Source: Verrucomicrobium sp. BvORR034
GTDB taxonomy: Bacteria > Verrucomicrobiota > Verrucomicrobiia > Verrucomicrobiales > Verrucomicrobiaceae
Length of the DNA: 64,000 nucleotides
NCBI RefSeq assembly: GCF_000739635.1
Contig: NZ_BATQ01000171.1
Location: 1 to 64,000 of the forward strand
Direction of reading: 5' to 3'
Shown one piece after another: positions 51,881 to 60,200 of the stretch. The position numbers and the translations under genes were made by a program. A model generated the notes under the pieces. That model had not been told where the DNA came from. It saw only the letters and a list, made by a program, of their open reading frames with translations, and did not search any database. Positions within the stretch are counted from its first letter, which is position 1; each line of letters starts with the position of its first letter.

Positions 51881-52090
51881 AGCGTCGGCCCATCCCCCGA
51901 TTCACCCTACCCGCCCTTTGGCCGCACTGGGCCTACCGCTCTGCGGTAGAAATCCCCACCCCATGGATAGTCCTCGCTCCGCTCGGCCGACCTATGGCTA
52001 CGCATGGTGAACCCTCCGGGTTCAAGGCATAACTCACCCAAGTGAACCAAGAACCCTTGTTCTGAAATCTCCATTCCTCTCCTGAGGAAA

Positions 52091-52176
52091 TGGTGGGCAG
52101 GGATGGGTTCGAACCATCGTAGGCGTAAGCCAGTGGATTTACAGTCCACCCCGTTTGACCGCTCCGGCACCTACCC
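52091..52176 (-). tRNA. tRNA-Tyr (anticodon GTA)
   Basis: On the minus strand the 5' GGGTAGG pairs with 3' CCTGCCC, followed by A and an encoded CCA. The anticodon GTA lies in a GACTGTAAATC loop on a GTGGA/TCCAC stem. A long variable arm is present, as in bacterial type II tRNA-Tyr. The T-arm is GATGG-TTCGAAC-CCATC. Length 86 nt. Confidence 0.97.
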
Positions 52177-52541
52177 GTCGTTCCGCGTGAGACACGCTAG
52201 AAGCGAGCCCTTAAATTGCTCGTGACGGCAAAACATGCAAGCGGATTTTGAAGGGTTTCCGCAAGTTTTTTGAGGCCCCGGCATTTGTCCTGCGCTTCTT
52301 AAAGAGCTGGCGCTCATCCAGATGCCAAAATCGTCAGAACTCACTGGATGACCGGGCCAAACACCGGCGCATCTTGCCCCCGCCCCGGGGGCGTTTCTCT
52401 GGGGGAACAGGGTGTCGGTTTTATGCAGTGAGCCGCCCTCGGCACACTCCCTGCTTGCTAACTTGCCTGTTCTTGACTAGTTTGGCTCCCCCCTTTTCCC
52501 GAGCGGGCAAAGGGGCGAACCTCGCATCCCCTTGTGGCCAC
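52177..52541. promoter_or_regulatory. leader region between tRNA-Tyr and gltB
   Basis: 365 bp without a gene; it should contain the promoters of both flanking genes. TCATCCAG/CTGGATGA (about 52315-52349) forms an 8-bp hairpin, and AAGGGG...CCCCTT lies just before the gltB start. TTGACT at about 52474 could be a -35 box but no matching -10 is evident. Confidence 0.4.
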
Positions 52542-55500
52542 ATGACCAAGCATCCCTATTACGACGAACCAATTCCGAATGAAGGCACGCTCCATAACAT
52601 GGATATGGAACGCGACGCCTGCGGTGTGGGCTTTGTAGCGCAGGTGGATGGTAAACGTAGTCGTAAAATTCTTGATTACGCCTTGGGTGGCTGTTGTGCC
52701 GTGGTGCACCGCGGGGCCATGGAGGCTGACATGAAGACCGGTGACGGCGCTGGTGTCCTCACCCAGATCCCCCACAAGCTCCTCCTCCCTGAGGTCGAAA
52801 AATTTGGCGTAAAGCTGGAGCATGAGCTCGACCTCGGTGTCGGCATGTTCTTCCTTCCGCAGGACGAGACCGCCCGCCTGCGCATCCAGCTCGTGGCTGA
52901 GAGCGTTGTCGACAAGCGCGACGTCACCGTCATCGGCTGGCGCAAGGTGCCGGTCAACGAGCGCGAGTTGGGCGAAAAAGCCCGCCGCACCATGCCCTTC
53001 ATCACCCAGCTGCTGGTTCGGCGGCCGGAAGACATGGATGACGCCGCTTTCGAGCGCGCCCTCTTCCTCGCCCGGCGCGAGATCGAGCTGAAAGGCAAGC
53101 AACAGGGCTTGGCGGACTTCTATGTCCCCTCCATGTCCCACCGCACGGTCATCTACAAGGCCCTCGTCGTCGCGACCGCCCTGGAGAAGTTCTACTACGA
53201 CCTGCAGGACGAGAACTACGAGACAGCTCTGGCGGTGTTCCACCAGCGCTTCTCCACGAACACGTTCCCGACCTGGGCGCTGTCCCACCCCTTCCGCATG
53301 CTGGCCCACAACGGTGAGATCAACACCGTGCGTGGCAACCGCAACTGGATGGCCTCCCGCGCCAGCGACTTCGAGCACCCCTGGTGGGAGGGCGATGAGC
53401 ACCTCCTCAAAGGGCTGTGCGATCCCAAGCAGAGTGACTCTGCGTCTCTCGACGCTGCTCTGGAACTGCTCGTCCTTTCCGGCCGCAGCGTGACGGAGTC
53501 CATGTCCATGCTGGTTCCCCCGGCGTACGGCATCGATCCCACCACCACGGAGGAAGAGAAGTCCTATTACGAGTACCACTCCTGCTTCAGCGAGCCCTGG
53601 GACGGCCCCGCCGGCCTCATCTACACGGATGGCCGCGTCATCGCCGCCACTCTGGACCGCAATGGTCTGCGCCCCTCCCGCTACAAGCTCACCGAAGACG
53701 GCGTCTTCGCCCTCGGTTCTGAAGTCGGCATCGTGCCGCTGGATGATGCCAAGGTCATCAAGAAAGGCCGCCTCTCCCCCGGAGAGATGATCAGCGTGGA
53801 CATCGCAAAAGGCGTGGTGACCTACAACGAGGAGATCAAGCAGCAGCTCGTGTCCCGCCAGCCCTATGGCGAGTGGCTCAAGGAGCAGCGCGTGGAACTC
53901 ACCGCACAAGCCCCGCACGCCCCCAAGGAAGATCTCGACATCCTCAGCCTGTCTCAAAAGCAGGTCACCTTCGGCTGGAACAAAGAAGAGGTCGAAATGG
54001 CCTTCGCCCCCATGCTCGCTCGTGGTGAGGAAGCCGTCTACTCCATGGGTGACGACGCGGCCCTGTCGATCCTTTCCAAGCAGCCCAAGCTGCTCTTCAC
54101 CTACTTCAAGCAGCTCTTCGCGCAGGTCACCAACCCGCCGATCGACCCCATCCGCGAACGCGGCGTGATGTCGCTCGACGTCGTGCTCGGCTGGCAGCGC
54201 AACTGGCTCGCCGAGACGCCGGAGCATGCCCACGTGGTGCACCTGACCTCGCCGTTCCTCTTTGAGAACGAGCTCGAGACCCTGAAGGGGCTCAAGGACT
54301 TCCCCTGCCGCGTGCTCGACATCACCTTCCCGGTGAGCGAAGGCCCCGAGGGTCTGAAGAAGGCAGTCGATCGCCTCTGCAGCGAGGCCGAACAGGCCGT
54401 CAATGACGATATCCGCATCCTCATCCTGAGCGACCGCGCCGTCGATCACACCCGCGTGCCCGTGCCTTCGCTCATGGCCACCGGTGCCGTGCACCATCAC
54501 CTGAACCGCAAGCAGGTGCGCATGCGCCTCAGCATCGTGGTGGATTCCGGCGAAGCCCGCGACACCCACCAGATGGCCCTGCTGTTTGGCTTCGGTGCCT
54601 CCGCCGTGTGCCCCTACCTTGCCTTTGAGACCGTCCAGGAAGTGCTGGAGAAGGACAAGACCGCCCGCAAGCCCATCCTCGAAGGCTTTGACTTCGCCAA
54701 GGCCCTCACCTACTACCGCAAGGGGCTGGAGAAGGGCGTGCTGAAGATCATGTCCAAGATGGGCATCAGCGTGCTCAGCAGCTACACGGGAGCCCAGATC
54801 TTCGAGGCCGTTGGTCTCGGCAAGGAGCTCATGGACAAGTGCTTCACCGGCTCCCCATCCCAGATCGCCGGCATTGGCTTCAATGAGGTGGCTGAGGAAA
54901 GCTTCGCCCGTCACGCGGCTGGCTACGGCACCGCCGTGCCGGAAGCAGGCGCAATCGAACTCGCTGACCCGGGCTTCTACCGCCCGCGTCGTGAAGGCGA
55001 AGTGCACGCCGTCACCGGCCCAGTGATCAAGAATTTTCACACCTTCGTGAAGTCCGGCAAGTCCGAGGACTACGAGACCTACGTGAAGGCCCAGCTTGAG
55101 AACACCCCGGTGGCTCTCAAGGACCTGATGGAATTCGTGCCGTCCTCCGATGGCCCGATCCCGCTGGATGAGGTGGAGCCTATCGAAGACATCCGCGTCC
55201 GGTTCACCACCGCCGCCATGTCACTCGGTGCGATTTCGCCTGAGGCTCACGAAGCCCTCGCCATTGCCATGAACAGCATCGGCGGCAAGTCAGACTCCGG
55301 TGAAGGCGGTGAAGACCCGCGCCGGTTCAAACCGTTTGAAAACGGCGACTGGGCCATGAGCAAGATCAAGCAGGTGGCCTCCGGCCGCTTTGGCGTGACC
55401 GCAGAGTACCTGGCCAATGCCTGGGAACTCGAGATCAAGATGGCTCAGGGTGCCAAGCCCGGCGAAGGCGGCCAGCTCCCGGCCATGAAGGTGAACCGGC

Positions 55501-57134
55501 TCATCGCCCGCCTGCGTAACACGCAGCCCGGCGTGACCCTCATCAGCCCGCCCCCGCACCACGACATCTACTCCATCGAAGACCTTGCCCAGCTCATTCA
55601 CGACCTGAAGGAAGTGAACCCACGCGCCCGTGTGTGCGTGAAGCTGGTGGCAGAGTCTGGCGTGGGTACGGTGGCCGCCGGTGTGGCCAAGGCCAACGCG
55701 GACATCATTCTCATCTCCGGCCACGACGGTGGTACGGGCGCCTCCCCGTTGAGCAGCATCAAGCACGCCGGCCTCCCCTGGGAACTCGGCCTGGCTGAAG
55801 CTCAGCAGGTGCTCATGCTCAACGGTCTGCGTGACCGTGTGACTCTGCGCACCGACGGCGGTCTCCGCAACGGTCGCGACATCGCCATGGCCGCCATCCT
55901 GGGTGCGGAAGAGTTCAACTTCGGCACCATCGCCCTCATCGCACTCGGCTGTGTGTACGTGCGCCAGTGCCACTTGAACAACTGCCCGGTCGGCGTCGCC
56001 ACCACGGATCCGAAGTTCCGCCAGAAGTTCAAAGGCAAGCCAGAGCATGTGGTGAACTTCTTCAATTCCGTGGCTCACGAAGTGCGCCAGATCATGGCCC
56101 AGCTCGGCATCGCGAAGATGAACGACCTCATCGGTCGTCCGGAATTCCTCCGCCAGCGCCATGTGCCGGATCACAAGAAGGCCAACCTGCTGGATCTCTC
56201 CCGCATCCTCCGCGACGTGGGCAAGGAGGCGGATGAAGATCTGCCGCGCATCTGCCGCGTGAACAGCAACGAGCGCATCAACAACCACCCGCTGGACGAC
56301 AAAATCCTCCAGGCGGCCCAGGTGGCGATCAGCGACAAGCGCAAGATCAAGCCCCTCTCCTACAAGGTCGTTAACACGAACCGCAACATCGGCACCGGTC
56401 TCTCCGGCGAGATCGCCTTCCACCATGGCAACCACGGTCTGCCCGACGGCACGATCGAGGTGAACCTGGAAGGCAGCGCTGGCCAGAGCTTCGGCACCTT
56501 CCTGTGTGGCGGCGTGAAGCTGAACCTCACCGGGGAAGCGAACGACTACGTCGGCAAGGGCCTCTGCGGTGGCGAGATCGTCATCCGAACCCCCAACAAG
56601 ACGCACCCGAGCTTCAAGTCCTGGGAAAACTCCATCCTCGGCAACACCGTCATGTACGGAGCCACCAGCGGCAGCCTCTATGCTGCTGGTCGCGCTGGCG
56701 AACGCTTCTGCGTCCGTAACTCCGGCGGTACCGCCGTCGTGGAAGGCATCGGTGACCATGGTTGCGAGTACATGACCAACGGTCTCGTGGCGGTTCTCGG
56801 CAGCTTCGGCAAGAACTTCGGTGCCGGCATGAGCGGAGGCATCGCCTACCTGCTGGATGAAGCAGGCATGTTCGACAAGCTCCACAACCCGGAGATGATC
56901 CGCGGCGTGCAGGTGTCCGAGCCCGAAGACATCAAACAGCTTCAGCAGCTCATCTACAGCCACCTCGAGAAGACGGACAGCGCCCGCGCCAAGGACCTCC
57001 TTGACCGCTGGGATCACTTCCGCCCGCTCTTCGTCAAGGTGACGCCCAAAGTCGAGCCTGTGGCCCTGCCGCCGGAAGACGAAGGTGAGGCCGCTCCTGC
57101 CAGCCCTGACAACAAGGCTGCGGCCAAGGTGTAG
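52542..57134 (+). CDS. gltB: glutamate synthase large subunit
   Basis: Makes two glutamates from glutamine and 2-oxoglutarate. The 1530-residue protein starts with a short propeptide; the mature N-terminal nucleophile is Cys27 in ERDACGVGF. The glutaminase domain (about 27-430) is followed by the central and FMN-binding synthase domains (SLGAISPEAHEALAIAMNSIGGKSDSGEGG), a 3Fe-4S motif CVYVRQCHLNNCPVG, and the C-terminal beta-helix (GGEIVIRTP, GATSGSLYAAGRAGERF). Upstream in-frame codons back to 52248 are unlikely. No gltD gene follows, so the electron donor is encoded elsewhere or is ferredoxin. Confidence 0.96.
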   Translation: MTKHPYYDEPIPNEGTLHNMDMERDACGVGFVAQVDGKRSRKILDYALGGCCAVVHRGAMEADMKTGDGAGVLTQIPHKLLLPEVEKFGVKLEHELDLGVGMFFLPQDETARLRIQLVAESVVDKRDVTVIGWRKVPVNERELGEKARRTMPFITQLLVRRPEDMDDAAFERALFLARREIELKGKQQGLADFYVPSMSHRTVIYKALVVATALEKFYYDLQDENYETALAVFHQRFSTNTFPTWALSHPFRMLAHNGEINTVRGNRNWMASRASDFEHPWWEGDEHLLKGLCDPKQSDSASLDAALELLVLSGRSVTESMSMLVPPAYGIDPTTTEEEKSYYEYHSCFSEPWDGPAGLIYTDGRVIAATLDRNGLRPSRYKLTEDGVFALGSEVGIVPLDDAKVIKKGRLSPGEMISVDIAKGVVTYNEEIKQQLVSRQPYGEWLKEQRVELTAQAPHAPKEDLDILSLSQKQVTFGWNKEEVEMAFAPMLARGEEAVYSMGDDAALSILSKQPKLLFTYFKQLFAQVTNPPIDPIRERGVMSLDVVLGWQRNWLAETPEHAHVVHLTSPFLFENELETLKGLKDFPCRVLDITFPVSEGPEGLKKAVDRLCSEAEQAVNDDIRILILSDRAVDHTRVPVPSLMATGAVHHHLNRKQVRMRLSIVVDSGEARDTHQMALLFGFGASAVCPYLAFETVQEVLEKDKTARKPILEGFDFAKALTYYRKGLEKGVLKIMSKMGISVLSSYTGAQIFEAVGLGKELMDKCFTGSPSQIAGIGFNEVAEESFARHAAGYGTAVPEAGAIELADPGFYRPRREGEVHAVTGPVIKNFHTFVKSGKSEDYETYVKAQLENTPVALKDLMEFVPSSDGPIPLDEVEPIEDIRVRFTTAAMSLGAISPEAHEALAIAMNSIGGKSDSGEGGEDPRRFKPFENGDWAMSKIKQVASGRFGVTAEYLANAWELEIKMAQGAKPGEGGQLPAMKVNRLIARLRNTQPGVTLISPPPHHDIYSIEDLAQLIHDLKEVNPRARVCVKLVAESGVGTVAAGVAKANADIILISGHDGGTGASPLSSIKHAGLPWELGLAEAQQVLMLNGLRDRVTLRTDGGLRNGRDIAMAAILGAEEFNFGTIALIALGCVYVRQCHLNNCPVGVATTDPKFRQKFKGKPEHVVNFFNSVAHEVRQIMAQLGIAKMNDLIGRPEFLRQRHVPDHKKANLLDLSRILRDVGKEADEDLPRICRVNSNERINNHPLDDKILQAAQVAISDKRKIKPLSYKVVNTNRNIGTGLSGEIAFHHGNHGLPDGTIEVNLEGSAGQSFGTFLCGGVKLNLTGEANDYVGKGLCGGEIVIRTPNKTHPSFKSWENSILGNTVMYGATSGSLYAAGRAGERFCVRNSGGTAVVEGIGDHGCEYMTNGLVAVLGSFGKNFGAGMSGGIAYLLDEAGMFDKLHNPEMIRGVQVSEPEDIKQLQQLIYSHLEKTDSARAKDLLDRWDHFRPLFVKVTPKVEPVALPPEDEGEAAPASPDNKAAAKV

Positions 57135-57164
57135 CCCCTCGGTTCTCCAGCTTGAACCCTATTC

Positions 57165-57197
57165 AAAGAGCGGACCCTGCCAGGGTCCGCTCTTTTT
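57165..57197 (+). terminator. rho-independent terminator of gltB
   Basis: AAAGAGCGGACCCTG and CAGGGTCCGCTCTTT pair perfectly over 15 bp with almost no loop, followed by T residues. Works on both strands in principle. Confidence 0.92.
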
Positions 57198-57272
57198 TGT
57201 GTTTCCCATCCAAGGATTGACACTGCCGCAAAAAGCTGTGCGTTGTAGTGCCCCAACTCCGCAACCCCCGGC

Positions 57273-60200
57273 GTGGAAAAAAACTACAAACTCAAGGATG
57301 GCTTCACCACGGACCGACGCGTATCGGTGCCCGGTGAAGTGGTGCAGCAGGTTCGAGCCGCCTATGACAGCGGCCGCTACATGGATGCCTATGCGCTCGC
57401 CATGGCCGAAGCAGGTCCCTTGCAGGCCTGGCGCGGACATGAGGCCCAGGTCATTGCCGCCCGGCTCAGCAACAACCTGGGTGCCGACCGCCTGAGCAGC
57501 CTTCTCCTGACCCGCGCCCACCGGGAGCGCCCGCAAGATGCCGAGACGCGGCTTCACTACGGCTACCATGTGTTGCACCGGCGCGGTCCCATGTCCGCCT
57601 GGTCCCTTGCCGCGAAACCGGAATCTTGTGAGAATCTCACCCCGGAGCTTCATGCCGACCTGATCGCCCTGCGGGCCGCCGTGGCCGTGCTCTACCGGGA
57701 CTTCAACGTCGCCGAATCCCTGCTCGCCTCCGCGCTGAAGCTGGATCCGGAATCTGCCTGGCTGGCCACCGAGCAGGCCCGCTTCCTCCAGGCGCAGGAG
57801 AAGCGTGGAGAAGCACTGTGCCGGCTCGACGAAGCGCTCCAATTCCGGCCGTGGTTTCGGCCCGCCGTCCAACATCGCGCCCGCCTGCTTCACCTGCTGA
57901 ACCGGCATGGCGAGGCCGTTGAATACCTGACGGAGGCCCTGAATCATCTGCAAAGCGGTGCGGTGGCGATGCAACTGGCCGTGCTCAAGCGCGAGATCGA
58001 TGACGACGCAGGCATGCTGGAGCTGCTGGATCTGTGCGAGCAATGGACTCCCATGCCCTCCCTGCAGCATCGGGAGTGGCTGGCCGCCTGCCGCAGTGAC
58101 GCCTACTACATGCGCGGCGACTTGGCCGCCGCCGCAGAGCAGGCGGAGAAACTGGGAGGCGAGTACTACGAGGCCCTGGCGAACCGCTACCGCAACACCA
58201 CCTCGTCCGGCCCCCGCGTGCGCCTGCCTGTCAGCTTCGTGCTTCAGGGTCACCGCACCTGCGGTCCTGCCACCCTGGCGCTCATCGCTCAATTCTGGCA
58301 CCATCCTGCGACCCAGGAACAGATTGCACAGGCCATCTGCTACGACGGCACCTACGACTACTCCGAACGCCAGTGGTGCGAGGAAAACGGGTTTGCCGCC
58401 CGCGAGTTTCACGTCACGTGGGACAGCCTGCGGCTCCTGCTGAACGCCGGGGTGCCCTTTGCCCTCGCCACGGTGGAGGTTGGCTCCGCGCACCTCCAGA
58501 CCGTCATCGGGTACGATGAAATAAGAAAGACGCTGCTCATCCAGGATCCCGGTGAGCCCCACTACCGGGAGGTCGTGGCGGAGGAGTTTCTGGGCCGCTA
58601 CAAGCTCACCGGACCGCGGGGCATGGCCGTCGTTCCCGCAGACCGCCGGGCCTGGGTCAATTCCCTTCCCCTGCCGGACGCAGATTTCTACGATCTGAAC
58701 TTCGCCTTCAACCGTGCCCTGGCCCGCCACTCGCGCGATGAAGCATGCGGCATTCTGGAGAGGATGACTGCCCTGGATCCTCTCCACCGGCTCACCCTTT
58801 TCGCAAGGCTCAGCCTCGCCGGGTTTGATCGCAACACCCAGGAGCACCACCAGGTGCTGCTGGACATGCTTACCCAGTATCCAGACGACATGCGGCTCTT
58901 GCATTGGCATGTGCAGTCCCTGCGGGAACTCGGCCGGCCTGAGGAGCGGTTGCGCCTGCTGCGCCGGATCATCACCCTGGAGCAAGCCCATCCCAGCTTC
59001 CTTCGGGAACTGGCGGTGGAGCTGTCTGAAGACTACCGGCACCGCCACGAAACCCGGCGGCTCCTCTGGTGGGCTCATCGTTGCAGCCCGGTGGACTCGG
59101 CCGTGCTCTCAGCCCTGGCTGTGTGGCACTGGCGGGAACCCCGGCGCCAGGAGGCCCTCGACTTCTTCCGGTTTGCAGCCGCGCTTTCTGACAAGGTGGA
59201 GGCCTGGTCCGTCCAGTGGTTCAACGCCTGCGTGGCCCTCAACCGCTCAGAGGAGGCGCTGGCATGGCTTCGCCAGCGTAATCAAGCCTACGGCGATCAG
59301 TCCTCCGGCCCGGCCCTGACGCTGGCCGTGTGTCTGGAGCGCCTCTGCCTTACCGAGGAAAGCCTGGCAGTGGTAGAGGAAGCGGTGCGCCGCCGTCCGG
59401 ATGACGGGGAACTCCTGGTGCATGCCTCGCGTCTGGCCGCGCGGTTTGGCAAGATGTACGAAGCCCAGCTCCGCCTCCAGCGCGCCCGGCAGAAATGTTC
59501 CCACGGCCAATGGCTGCGTGCGGATGCCGCCCTGGCCGGCCGGGAGGGCGACCATGCGCGCCAGCTTGCGATCTGGCGGGAGATCCTGCAGACCGAGCCG
59601 CTGGCCATGGATGCCCATCAGTCCATGGTGGCCCTCCTTGAGTTGGTTCAAGGAACCGCGGCCGCAGGCGCACATCTGCAGGAGGCATGCACCCGCTTCC
59701 CGCAGCACTACGAGCTCAACCAGACCTACATCACCTGGCTCAGGGAGCACGCTCCGGAGGAGGCCCGCCCCCCGGCCCTCGCCATGCTGGACCACTTCCC
59801 GGACGATGCCTGGCTGCACCGCGAAATCGCCCACATCTGCCAGGCCACCGGCGGGTTCGAGGAAGCCATGACCCATGCGACGGCGGCGCTCAATCTCGCT
59901 CCCCGCGCACCGCAGAGCCTGGCAACCATGGCCATGGTCCTCCAGGCCATGAGCCGCACGGCCGAGGCAGAGGAGCACTGCCGCAAGGCCTTGCAGGAGG
60001 ACATCAATTTCGGCACCGCGCTCATCCAGCTGCTGGAGTGCACCAACGGTTCGACGCAGCGGGACGGCGCGCTCGATTTCATCCGGCATGAAATGATCGT
60101 CCAGGTGCTCAACGGCGAGACCCTGCACATTTACCGTGTCCTTGCCTATGGCCTGATCGAGCCCCGCGAACTGATGGCTCATCTTCGGGAAGTATGGCAG

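Larger units (their letters stand above)
51302..52090. repeat. 789-bp hairpin-rich region upstream of the tRNA gene
   Basis: No gene is visible. It contains a two-hairpin closed element (51331-51390), CGGGGTT-TCC-AACCCCG (51435-51451), a 12-bp stem with inner CCGGC-CCC-GCCGG (51495-51534), GTCCCGC-AT-GCGGGAC (51537-51552), GATGCC-GGA-GGCATC (51780-51794), the second GAAGGAGCGTAGCGACTGA element, CTACCGC-TCT-GCGGTAG (51933-51949) and GAACCC-TCC-GGGTTC (52009-52023). Confidence 0.8.

Noticed and set aside
52458-55040. 860-residue minus-strand open frame
   Set aside because: Exactly antisense to the glutaminase and central parts of gltB; no recognisable domain.
55290-57017. 575-residue minus-strand open frame
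   Set aside because: Antisense to the synthase part of gltB, which carries clear FMN and iron-sulfur motifs on the plus strand.
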